Below, piece after piece: positions 1 to 6,463 of a stretch of DNA of 36,590 bases; positions within the stretch are counted from its first letter, which is position 1; each line of letters begins with the position of its first letter. The DNA lies in assembly GCF_017995515.1 (NCBI RefSeq), contig NZ_JAGOIT010000012.1:1-36590 (forward strand). Direction: 5' to 3'. Under the pieces are notes generated by a model that saw nothing but the letters and a program-made list of their open reading frames with translations, was not told the DNA's origin and searched no databases. The DNA comes from Propionivibrio sp. Its GTDB lineage: Bacteria > Pseudomonadota > Gammaproteobacteria > Burkholderiales > Rhodocyclaceae. The translations under genes were made by a program, and so were the position numbers.

Positions 1-129
1 GAGCGCGGCCTGGCCACGTCCAAGGGCATCGTGACGCACAGCTACAAGCTCTCCGACTGGAAGGCGGGCTTCGAATGTGCGCATTCGGTCGAGTCGATCA
101 AGGTGCTGCTCGTCCCGGACGAGAAGTAA
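1..129 (+). CDS. Zinc-dependent polyol/alcohol dehydrogenase, C-terminal fragment (5' end outside window)
   Basis: Open from the first base in frame 1 and ending at a TAA at 127-129, giving the last 42 residues of a longer protein. The tail (THSYKLSDWKAGFE followed by SIKVLLVPDEK) resembles the C-terminus of medium-chain, zinc-type sugar-alcohol dehydrogenases such as sorbitol, xylitol or arabitol dehydrogenases. These oxidise a polyol to a ketose with NAD(P)+. The position just before two FGGY kinases and a pentulose-phosphate epimerase supports a role in pentitol or sugar catabolism, probably supplying the ketose substrate. The catalytic zinc ligands and Rossmann fold lie outside the window, so substrate and cofactor cannot be judged. 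Family assignment is from tail resemblance and context only. Confidence 0.6.
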   Translation, partial: ERGLATSKGIVTHSYKLSDWKAGFECAHSVESIKVLLVPDEK

Positions 130-138
130 CCCTTCCTT

Positions 139-184
139 CCCCTACGGGGGCGTAACAGATCCTCACATCGGGGCGAAAGCCCCG
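139..184 (+). other. Hairpins in the gap between dehydrogenase and FGGY remnant
   Basis: A short CCCC/GGGG hairpin at about 139-149 is followed by a perfect 6-bp stem, CGGGGC-GAAA-GCCCCG, at 169-184 with a GNRA-type tetraloop. No T-run follows, so this is not a standard intrinsic terminator. It may stabilise or process the mRNA end of the dehydrogenase. The stems are seen directly; any function is a guess. Confidence 0.4.
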
Positions 185-241
185 AGGGGGTTCGTTCGCC
201 CTGCGTTTGCGGAGAACCGCTCACACTGGATGAAGAGAACG

Positions 242-589
242 ATGGACTACGTCATTGGTGTCGATATCGGCACACAGAGTACCAAGGCCCTGCTCGTCGG
301 CACGGCCCACGCGGACTTGTGGATGCAGATCATCTCGGACGTGACCGGTTACACCGTCTACACGATCCGTGAAGAAGTCGAAGCCGCACTCGGCGCTTCG
401 CTGCTCACGGCCTCAGGCGCCGGCGTGATCGATAGCGCCGCGGTCGAGCAAGGCTGGATCAGGCTCGACGAACGCACCCGTCCGCGTCCCGAAGTCCATG
501 CCCGCTACGAGAGGCAGTTCAAGCTCTACTGCGATCTCTACCCGTCACTCAAGAACGTGATGCACGGGCTGCAGGAAAACGCAGCCTAA
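242..589 (+). pseudogene. FGGY-family carbohydrate kinase with a large in-frame internal deletion
   Basis: The 115-residue product starts with a normal FGGY kinase N-terminus (MDYVIGVDIGTQSTKALLV) and then jumps straight to the late ATPase-domain segment (GTAHADLWMQIISDVTG) and a normal C-terminus ending KNVMHGLQENAA. Intact FGGY kinases are about 500 residues, so roughly 380 central residues are missing, including the sugar-binding domain and the catalytic aspartate region. The join lies near 294-302 and keeps the frame with no stop. ATG 242 is preferred because it gives the family N-terminus; ATG 230 would add four residues. It sits after a polyol dehydrogenase and before LyxK, so the ancestor was probably a xylulokinase-type enzyme. 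The product cannot be a working kinase. An assembly collapse is the main alternative to a real deletion. Confidence 0.85.
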
Positions 590-622
590 GCGCTTCCCCA
601 AAGCGATGAATCAATCCTCCTT

Positions 623-658
623 GTGGCCGGGCTTTTGTCTCCGCTCGGCCACTTTTTT
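623..658 (+). terminator. Rho-independent terminator after the FGGY remnant
   Basis: A 10-bp stem with one G.U wobble pairs 623-632 (GTGGCCGGGC) with 643-652 (GCTCGGCCAC) around a 10-nt loop. Six T residues follow at 653-658. It lies 34 bases after the FGGY stop and 39 bases before lyxK, so lyxK-sgbU would need its own promoter or read-through. Confidence 0.8.
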
Positions 659-697
659 ATCTGTAATAATCTGGATTTGAATAACTGAGAGGCGGCC

Positions 698-2182
698 ATG
701 GCCCACTTCATTGGTGTCGATATCGGCGGCACCGTCATCAAGAGCGGTTTGTACGACGAACGCGGCAACGAGAAAGCCGTCGCATCCCTGAACGACATCC
801 CGGTTGCCGGCCCGGTCGGCTGGAGCGAGCGCGACATGCGTTCGATGTGGCAGACGGTGTGCGCGACGATCCGCAAGGTCATCGCCGACAGCGGCGTCGC
901 GCCGAGCGAAATCAAGGGCGTCAGCTTCTCGGCGCACGGCAAGGGCTTGTACGCCGTCGACATCAACGGCGAGCCGGTGCGCAACGGCATCATTTCCTCC
1001 GATAACCGCGCGTTGCCGATCGTCCAGGAATGGAAATCGCGCAACGTCGACAAAGCCGCTTATCCCTACGCCTTCCAGCAGGTCTGGGCCGGCCACCCGG
1101 TGTCCATCCTCGCCTGGCTCAAGGCCAACGAAGCCGATTCTTACAATCGCATCCACCGCGTGCTGATGGCGCACGACTGGGTGCGCTACAAGCTGACCGG
1201 CGAATTCGGTGCGGAGATCACCAATATCTCGGGCAGCAACCTCTACAACGTCGATACCGGCGCCTACGAACCGGAGCTGTTCAAGCTCTTCGGCATCGAC
1301 GAGATGCAGGAATGCGTCGCACCGGTGATCGGCTCGACCGAAAGCCGATCCGGCGTCTCGGCCAAGGCCGCCGAGGAAACCGGGCTCGTTGCGGGCACGC
1401 CGGTCTTTGGCGGCTTCTTCGACGTCGTTTCGGCCGCAGTCTGCGCCGGCCTCGCCGACGAGCGCTTCATCAACGTCGTGATGGGCACGTGGACGATCGA
1501 GACCTGGATCGGCGACAGCATTCCCGCCGCCGAGCACCCCTACACCTGGGGCCGCTACTGCATCCCCGGCAAGTATTTCGTGCACGAAGGCAGCCCGACC
1601 TCGGCGTCCAATCTCGAATGGTTCGTGCGCAATTTCATGGCCGACGTCGCGAAGCCCTACCAGCGTTGCGACGAGATGGTCGCCGCGCTGAAGAAGGGAG
1701 AGACCGGCGTCCAGTTCCTGCCCTACCTCTTCTCGTCGAACCTCGGCGACAACCTCTCGAGCGGCTTCTACGGGCTGGCCAACGCGCACGGCCTGCCGCA
1801 CCTCGTACAAGCTGTCTACGAGGGCATCTGCTTCTCGCAGCACTCGCACCTCGAACGCATCCTCGCCCTCTCGGGCCGCGACCGCCTGTTGCGCCTGACC
1901 GGCGGACCGGCGCGCTCGAACGTCTGGATGCAGATGGTCGCCGATATCAGCGAGATGCCGGTCGAAGTCATGCACGTCAAGGAATCCGGCTGTCTCGGCG
2001 CGTCGATCGCCGCCGCCGTCGGCTCCGGCGTCTACGGATCCTTCCTCGAAGCGATGGCCGCCATGTGCCCGAGCGGCTCGCGCCTCGACCCCGACCTCTC
2101 CGCCGCCCCGCGCTATCGCGAGAAGTACGCCTACTTCCGCGAACTGGCCGCCAAGCTCAACACGCTAGCGCCGGCCGCATAG
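698..2182 (+). CDS. lyxK: L-xylulose kinase (FGGY family), LyxK-like
   Basis: A 494-residue FGGY kinase, full length for the family. It should phosphorylate L-xylulose, or a close L-ketose such as 3-keto-L-gulonate, to the 5-phosphate with ATP in the cytoplasm. The N-terminal phosphate-binding segment IGVDIGGTVIKSGLYD is present. The middle segments follow E. coli LyxK closely: WAGHPVSILAWLK, MAHDWVRYKLTGE, NISGSNLYN, and GGFFDVVSAAVCAG with the catalytic Asp. Near the C-terminus come NVVMGTW, RLTGGPARSNVWMQM and ESGCLGASIAAAVGSGVYG. A GAGAGG ribosome-binding site lies at 687-692. The 3-epimerase gene starts 23 bases downstream, the same partner as in the E. coli lyxK-sgbU cluster, which strengthens the substrate call. 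The specificity assignment is from recalled similarity, not a search. Confidence 0.85.
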   Translation: MAHFIGVDIGGTVIKSGLYDERGNEKAVASLNDIPVAGPVGWSERDMRSMWQTVCATIRKVIADSGVAPSEIKGVSFSAHGKGLYAVDINGEPVRNGIISSDNRALPIVQEWKSRNVDKAAYPYAFQQVWAGHPVSILAWLKANEADSYNRIHRVLMAHDWVRYKLTGEFGAEITNISGSNLYNVDTGAYEPELFKLFGIDEMQECVAPVIGSTESRSGVSAKAAEETGLVAGTPVFGGFFDVVSAAVCAGLADERFINVVMGTWTIETWIGDSIPAAEHPYTWGRYCIPGKYFVHEGSPTSASNLEWFVRNFMADVAKPYQRCDEMVAALKKGETGVQFLPYLFSSNLGDNLSSGFYGLANAHGLPHLVQAVYEGICFSQHSHLERILALSGRDRLLRLTGGPARSNVWMQMVADISEMPVEVMHVKESGCLGASIAAAVGSGVYGSFLEAMAAMCPSGSRLDPDLSAAPRYREKYAYFRELAAKLNTLAPAA

Positions 2183-2205
2183 AAAAGAAATATAGAGAAT
2201 CAATC

Positions 2206-3066
2206 ATGAGAAGAAATCCCCTCGGCATCTACGAGAAGGCCCTCCCGCCGGGCCTCAGCTGGCCGGAACGCCTCGCCGTGGCCAAGGCCTGCGGCTTCGA
2301 CTTCGTCGAGATCTCGATCGACGAGACCGACACCCGCCTCGCCCGCCTCGACTGGACGAAGGAAGAACGTCTGAAGATCAACCAGGCCATGCTCGAAACC
2401 GGCATCCACATTCCAACGATGTGCCTCTCCGGCCACCGCCGCTACCCCTTCGGTAGCCGTGATCCGCAGATCCGCCAGCAGGCGCGCGGACTGATGGAGA
2501 AGGCGATCGTCCTGGCGCAGGACCTCGGCATCCGCACCATCCAGCTCGCCGGCTACGACGTCTATTACGAGGAGCAGGACGAAGGCTCCATCGCGCGCTT
2601 CGAGGAAGGTCTGCAATGGGCCGTCGAACGCGCCGCGGCGGCGCAGGTGATGATCGGCGTCGAGATCATGGACACCAAGTTCATGAGCTCGATCACGCGC
2701 TGGCTGGAATGGGACGCACGCATCCGCTCGCCGTGGTTCACCGTCTATCCCGACGTCGGCAACCTCTCGGCGTGGAACGACGACGTCGACGGCGAACTCG
2801 TCAAGGGCATCGACAAGATCGCCGCTGTGCACCTCAAGGACACGTACAAGGTCACCGAAACGTGCGCCGGCCAGTTCCGCGACGTGCCGTTCGGCGAAGG
2901 CTGCGTCGACTTCCTCAACGTCTTCCGCAAGCTGAAAGAACTGAACTACCGCGGCACCTTCCTGATCGAGATGTGGACGGAAAAGGCCGACGAGCCGGTC
3001 CAGGAAATCATCAACGCCCGCCGCTGGATCGAGGCGAAGATGGCCGAAGCCGGCTGGAGCAACTGA
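2206..3066 (+). CDS. sgbU: L-xylulose-5-phosphate 3-epimerase (SgbU/UlaE family)
   Basis: A 286-residue TIM-barrel protein of the xylose isomerase-like superfamily. It interconverts L-xylulose-5-phosphate and L-ribulose-5-phosphate, the step after the upstream kinase. It matches recalled E. coli SgbU/UlaE along its whole length: LGIYEKALP near the start, CGFDFVEISIDETD, MCLSGHRRYPFGSRDP, GIRTIQLAGYDVYYE, GVEIMDTKFM, YPDVGNLSAW, HLKDT, GQFRDVPFGEGCVDF and the C-terminal ARRWIEAKM. The metal-binding Glu, Asp, His and Glu positions are in the VEIMDT, YPDVGN, HLKDT and FLIEMW segments. ATG 2206 is chosen because it starts the family N-terminus; translation probably couples to lyxK. The expected 4-epimerase (SgbE/UlaF/AraD type) does not follow, because unrelated genes begin at once. 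Confidence 0.9.
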   Translation: MRRNPLGIYEKALPPGLSWPERLAVAKACGFDFVEISIDETDTRLARLDWTKEERLKINQAMLETGIHIPTMCLSGHRRYPFGSRDPQIRQQARGLMEKAIVLAQDLGIRTIQLAGYDVYYEEQDEGSIARFEEGLQWAVERAAAAQVMIGVEIMDTKFMSSITRWLEWDARIRSPWFTVYPDVGNLSAWNDDVDGELVKGIDKIAAVHLKDTYKVTETCAGQFRDVPFGEGCVDFLNVFRKLKELNYRGTFLIEMWTEKADEPVQEIINARRWIEAKMAEAGWSN

Positions 3067-3209
3067 TCCGCCAACGGTCGGCGGCGGCGACGCGGCTGCA
3101 AGTAATCCGCCGCTGACCGCCGCCTTGGAATAGAATCACGCGCTCGAACAAACCCGCCCGAGCGGCGCCATTGCTCCGCTTCGGGCCAAAACCACAGCGC
3201 TTCCGATCC

Positions 3210-3503
3210 ATGCATCCAAGATTTCCCCGCGTGCTGCGCCTGACCTTCACCGCTGCGCTCGCCCTCGCCTTCGGCCAGGTCCACGCCATCCCGAAAGCCG
3301 CGGAAGACGCGGACGGCACCGTCGAGATCGTCGCCGACCTTCCGCGCCCCAAAGCCTCCGCCAAAGCGCCCAAGCCCGCAGCAAAGCCGTCGAACGCGTC
3401 CGCCAGGAAGAACACCAAGGCTACCGCCAAGGTCGGCAAATCGTCGTCGACCAGGAAAGTCGCCACGACAAAAACCAAGAAACCTGTTCGCGGCAAGAAG
3501 TAG
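3210..3503 (+). CDS. Small exported Lys/Ala-rich basic protein, unknown function
   Basis: A 97-residue protein with a good Sec signal peptide: a basic start (MHPRFPRVLR), a hydrophobic core (LTFTAALALAFG) and a likely cut after VHA near residue 26. The rest is low complexity and strongly basic, built from Lys, Ala, Thr, Ser and Pro, with repeats of KASAKAPKPAAKPS type and ending KPVRGKK. ATG 3210 is chosen over 3171 because it places the basic n-region directly at the N-terminus. I do not recognise a family. The tail resembles histone H1-like or envelope-associated basic tails in composition only. It lies 21 bases before the DUF192 gene and may be co-transcribed with it. A TAGAAT -10-like sequence at 3131-3136 lacks a clear -35. 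Confidence 0.6.
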   Translation: MHPRFPRVLRLTFTAALALAFGQVHAIPKAAEDADGTVEIVADLPRPKASAKAPKPAAKPSNASARKNTKATAKVGKSSSTRKVATTKTKKPVRGKK

Positions 3504-3524
3504 CCCCTCATACCGGAGTCCGAG

Positions 3525-3968
3525 ATGCGTACTCTCATCAAGTCTCTCTGCCTCAGTGCATTGCTCGTCACAGGCGCACGCGCGCAAACGCCGATGCCGC
3601 GCATGGATCTTACGGCCGGCTTCTACCGCATCAACGCCGAAGTCGCCTCCAATCAGAAGAACCGCATGCAGGGCCTGATGCACCGGCGCGCCATGCAGGC
3701 GAACGAAGGCATGCTCTTCGTCTTCACGCAGGAAGAGCGTCACTGCATGTGGATGCGCAACACCTTCCTGCCACTTTCGGTCGCCTTTCTCGATGCGAAC
3801 GGCCTGATCCTGGACATCGAGGACATGGAACCGCAGACCGAGGACAACCACTGCGCCGCCGCGCCGGCGCGTTTTGCGCTTGAGATGAACAAGGGCTGGT
3901 TCGCCGGCAAGGGCATCAAACCCGGCCAGCGCATCGGCGGCGTCGAGAAGTCGCCGCGACCGCAATAA
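3525..3968 (+). CDS. Secreted DUF192 family protein
   Basis: 147 residues with an N-terminal signal peptide (MRTLIKSLCLSALLVTGARA, probably cut after ARA-Q) followed by a complete DUF192 domain. Diagnostic segments are the QGLMHRRAM helix, the GMLFVF strand, the CMWMRNTFLPLSVAFLD core and the closing ALEMNKGWFAGKGIKPGQRI. DUF192 proteins are small exported beta-rich proteins; their biochemical role in proteobacteria is not established. A CGGAG ribosome-binding site lies just upstream of the ATG. The stop is 6 bases before ubiC, so the two are probably translated from one message. Confidence 0.85.
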   Translation: MRTLIKSLCLSALLVTGARAQTPMPRMDLTAGFYRINAEVASNQKNRMQGLMHRRAMQANEGMLFVFTQEERHCMWMRNTFLPLSVAFLDANGLILDIEDMEPQTEDNHCAAAPARFALEMNKGWFAGKGIKPGQRIGGVEKSPRPQ

Positions 3969-3974
3969 CGTCCG

Positions 3975-4523
3975 ATGACGCTGAAGCAAAGACTCGCCTG
4001 GCGCAAGAAACCAGTGCGCAACGCCGCCTCCTTGCCCTTCGTCGACTGGCTGCGTGACCGCAACTCGCTGACCTCGCGCCTGCAGGCACGTGGCGCGTTC
4101 AACCTGCGCGTCCTCAAGCAGGGATTGGGCATGCCGACGCTCAACGAGGCCGTCGCGCTCGGGCTTCGCCGCCGGCAAATCGCCTGGATACGCGAAGTCG
4201 CGCTCTACTGCGACGGCGAACCGGTCGTCTTCGCACACACGGTCCTTCCGTATCGGCCGCGTGGACCGCTGACGCGGTGGCTCGCGCGCCTCGGCAACCG
4301 CTCGCTCGGCGCGCTGCTCTTTTCGCACGCCGGTTTCACGCGCGGACCGCTGGTCAGCAGGCGTCTCGATCCGCGCGACGCGCTATTTGCTCGCGCCGTC
4401 GCCGCCATGAATCTGAGCTCGCCCGCCGCGCCGGCCATTCTATGGGCTCGGCGTTCGAGCTTTTCGTTCGGCAGGCAGCGCGTCCTCGTCACCGAGGTCT
4501 TTTCGCCATCGCTTGGCGCGTAA
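3975..4523 (+). CDS. ubiC: Chorismate lyase (chorismate pyruvate-lyase), first step of ubiquinone synthesis
   Basis: A 182-residue protein, usual length for UbiC. It splits chorismate to 4-hydroxybenzoate and pyruvate in the cytoplasm. Family landmarks are SLPFVDWLRDRNSLTSRLQ near the N-terminus, the REVALYCDGEPVVFAHTV strand pair with the conserved Arg, RPLG-like RSLGALLF, and the C-terminal WARRSSFSF with VTEVFSP, whose Glu matches the catalytic Glu of E. coli UbiC. There is no clear Shine-Dalgarno site, so translation probably couples to the DUF192 stop 6 bases away. The usual partner ubiA (4-hydroxybenzoate prenyltransferase) does not follow; an rhlE unit starts instead. Confidence 0.85.
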   Translation: MTLKQRLAWRKKPVRNAASLPFVDWLRDRNSLTSRLQARGAFNLRVLKQGLGMPTLNEAVALGLRRRQIAWIREVALYCDGEPVVFAHTVLPYRPRGPLTRWLARLGNRSLGALLFSHAGFTRGPLVSRRLDPRDALFARAVAAMNLSSPAAPAILWARRSSFSFGRQRVLVTEVFSPSLGA

Positions 4524-4571
4524 GCGTTTTCGCACGGGGCGAGCGGCCGTCACAAAAAACTACAAGAAAAC

Positions 4572-4602
4572 GCTCGACACGCGTCGAGCTGGCCAGTAGA
4601 AT
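4572..4602 (+). promoter_or_regulatory. Sigma70-type promoter of rhlE with inverted repeat over the -35
   Basis: A -35 TCGACA at 4574-4579 is followed by a 17-base spacer and a -10 TAGAAT at 4597-4602. The start would be near 4609. A perfect 7-bp inverted repeat (GCTCGAC-ACGC-GTCGAGC, 4572-4589) covers the -35 and half the spacer, which could be an operator. The bases are seen directly; activity is inferred. Confidence 0.6.
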
Positions 4603-4724
4603 CCGCGCCTCATGCTTTTCGGCGTGATCTATCACACTGAATTGCAATGATTTTTCGCTTCGCGAACCGCTCCGCATCTCCCAAGCCCCCCTGCCTCCTG
4701 GTGTAGATCCCTAAACACCGCCCT

Positions 4725-4744
4725 GGCACAAAGCTTGTTGTGCC
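4725..4744 (+). other. Stem-loop in the rhlE leader
   Basis: A perfect 7-bp stem, GGCACAA (4725-4731) with TTGTGCC (4738-4744), closes a 6-nt loop in the predicted 5' untranslated region of rhlE. No T-run follows, so it is not a simple terminator. It could be a regulatory RNA structure or a DNA operator. Confidence 0.45.
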
Positions 4745-4868
4745 GAATGTATCGAATTCTCTCGCCCAGGCAGAGTCTCTCCGCACTTTCGTTGGTTGGC
4801 GTCGCATTTTTGCGTCCGCGCATCGGCTCACGCCAGTTGCGCTGCGCTGTTCTACACGAAAGAGATTG

Positions 4869-6356
4869 ATGACTTTTGCAGAAATCGGGCTTCACGAAGC
4901 CCTGCTTAAAGCCCTTACCCAAGCCGGCTACACCGAGCCGACCCCCGTCCAGGCGCAGGCGATTCCCGCCGCCATCGAAGGACGCGACCTGCTGGTTTCG
5001 TCGCAGACCGGTTCCGGCAAGACCGCCGCTTTCATGCTGCCGGCGCTGCATCGCCTGGCACCTCAGGAACGCCCCCCGTTCGTTCCGTCACCATCGGCCT
5101 CCCGCCGCACACCGAATCAGGAGCGCCAATCGGCGCGTGCACGTGGCCGCGAGCGCCCGCGCTTCCAGCCGGCACAACCGAAGATGCTGGTACTCGCACC
5201 GACGCGCGAACTCGCCCTGCAAGTCACCGCGGCGACCGACAAGTACGCCGGCCAGATCCGCCACCTGAAGGCCGTGGCCATCCTCGGCGGCATGCCGTAT
5301 CCGAAGCAGATGGAACTGCTGGGCCGCAACCCGGAAATCCTCGTCGCCACCCCCGGCCGCCTGATCGACCACATGGAATCGGGCAAGATCGACTTCTCGA
5401 ACCTGCAGATGCTCGTCCTCGACGAAGCCGACCGCATGCTCGACATGGGCTTCATCGACGATATCGAGAAGATCATCGCCGCCACGCCGGCTTCGCGCCA
5501 GACCATGCTCTTCTCTGCGACGCTCGACGGCGTCGTCGGTGAAATGGCGCGCCGTATCACGCGCGACCCCCTGGTCATTTCGGTCGCTGCCTCGCACGCG
5601 AAACACGAGAACATCGAGCAACGCCTGCACTTCGTCGACGACCTCTCGCACAAGAACCGCCTGCTCGACCACCTGCTGCGCGACGTCAGCATTGATCAAG
5701 CCGTCGTTTTTACCGCGACCAAGCGCGACGCCGACACGATTTCCGACCGCCTGAACATCGCCGGCTTCAACGCCGCCGCCTTGCACGGCGACATGCACCA
5801 GGGCGCGCGCAACCGCACGCTCAACGCGATGCGGCGCGGACAGGTGCGTATCCTTGTCGCCACCGACGTCGCCGCACGCGGCATCGACGTACCGACGATC
5901 ACCCACGTCTTCAACTACGACCTGCCGAAATTCGCCGAGGACTACGTTCACCGCATCGGCCGCACCGGGCGCGCCGGACGCAACGGATTGGCCATCTCGC
6001 TCGTCAATCACGCCGAGCACTTCAACGTGCGCAAGATCGAGCGCTTCACCCAGCAAGCCATCCCGGTCGAAGTCGTCGAAGGCCACGAACCGACCCGCCG
6101 TCCGCCCTCCGCATCGCCGCGCCCCGGCAACAAGCCGGGCAAGCGTCCGGCCTGGAAATCGAGCGACAACCGCGGGCACGGCGGCCACGCCGGAGCCGGC
6201 AAGCCGGCCGCGCGCGGCGAAGGTCGTTTCGGCAAGCAGGATGCATCCGGCTCGGCGCCAAAACGCGATGGCTTTGCCAAGGCCCCGCAACGCGGCCCCC
6301 GAGAAGATCGCTTCACTTCGGCTGGCGGCAACCGCCGCACCTACGGCGATCGCTGA
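4869..6356 (+). CDS. rhlE: DEAD-box ATP-dependent RNA helicase, RhlE type
   Basis: A 495-residue RNA helicase that unwinds structured RNA, with likely roles in ribosome assembly and RNA decay. All core motifs are present: Q motif (AGYTEPTPVQAQAIP), Walker A SQTGSGKT at 45-52, PTRELALQV, TPGR, DEADRMLDMGF, SAT, then in the second RecA domain VFTATKRDAD, ARGIDVPTITHVFNYDLP and HRIGRTGRAG. ATG 4869 is chosen because the Q-motif Phe and GL fall at the usual positions; an in-frame codon at 4740 has no family support. A basic Gly/Arg/Lys/Pro-rich tail of about 90 residues follows the core, as expected for RhlE-like RNA-binding tails. Unusual is a roughly 40-residue Arg/Pro-rich insertion at 64-104, between motifs I and Ia. 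It has its own promoter and terminator. Confidence 0.92.
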   Translation: MTFAEIGLHEALLKALTQAGYTEPTPVQAQAIPAAIEGRDLLVSSQTGSGKTAAFMLPALHRLAPQERPPFVPSPSASRRTPNQERQSARARGRERPRFQPAQPKMLVLAPTRELALQVTAATDKYAGQIRHLKAVAILGGMPYPKQMELLGRNPEILVATPGRLIDHMESGKIDFSNLQMLVLDEADRMLDMGFIDDIEKIIAATPASRQTMLFSATLDGVVGEMARRITRDPLVISVAASHAKHENIEQRLHFVDDLSHKNRLLDHLLRDVSIDQAVVFTATKRDADTISDRLNIAGFNAAALHGDMHQGARNRTLNAMRRGQVRILVATDVAARGIDVPTITHVFNYDLPKFAEDYVHRIGRTGRAGRNGLAISLVNHAEHFNVRKIERFTQQAIPVEVVEGHEPTRRPPSASPRPGNKPGKRPAWKSSDNRGHGGHAGAGKPAARGEGRFGKQDASGSAPKRDGFAKAPQRGPREDRFTSAGGNRRTYGDR

Positions 6357-6370
6357 TCGACCGCGCACCG

Positions 6371-6394
6371 AAAACCCGCTACGGCGGGTTTTTT
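6371..6394 (+). terminator. Rho-independent terminator of rhlE
   Basis: The stem AAAACCCGC (6371-6379) pairs with GCGGGTTTT (6384-6392) around a TACG loop, and the T-run continues to 6394. It lies 15 bases past the rhlE stop. Confidence 0.9.
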
Positions 6395-6407
6395 GTTGCC
6401 CGGATTC

Positions 6408-6447
6408 TTGATCGGGACGCGCAGCCGCGGCTACCATGACGCGTCAT
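6408..6447 (+). promoter_or_regulatory. Promoter with overlapping palindrome upstream of the small hypothetical gene
   Basis: A -35 TTGATC (6408-6413), an 18-base spacer and a -10 TACCAT (6432-6437) precede the gene. A perfect 12-bp palindrome, ATGACGCGTCAT, at 6436-6447 covers the end of the -10 and the expected start site, a position suited to a repressor. Both elements are read from sequence; function is inferred. Confidence 0.4.
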
Positions 6448-6463
6448 TGCAGAGGATACAGGC

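Larger units (their letters stand above)
4524..4868 (+). other. 345-base gap: promoter and long leader of rhlE
   Basis: No convincing coding sequence is seen here. It holds a near-consensus promoter at 4574-4602 and then about 260 transcribed bases before the rhlE ATG. Two inverted repeats lie inside, at 4572-4589 and 4725-4744. Long structured leaders are common on DEAD-box helicase and cold-shock genes, so regulation through the leader is plausible but unproven. Confidence 0.6.

Noticed and set aside
611-1975. Long minus-strand open frame opposite lyxK (454 codons)
   Set aside because: The plus strand encodes a complete, recognisable FGGY kinase. The minus translation is Arg/Asp/Val/Ala-rich without family motifs, as expected when GC-rich third positions suppress stops.
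1030-3066. Plus-strand open frame of 678 codons spanning lyxK and sgbU
   Set aside because: The first part is an Arg-rich off-frame reading of lyxK; only the part from 2206 is a real protein. It is not a natural fusion.
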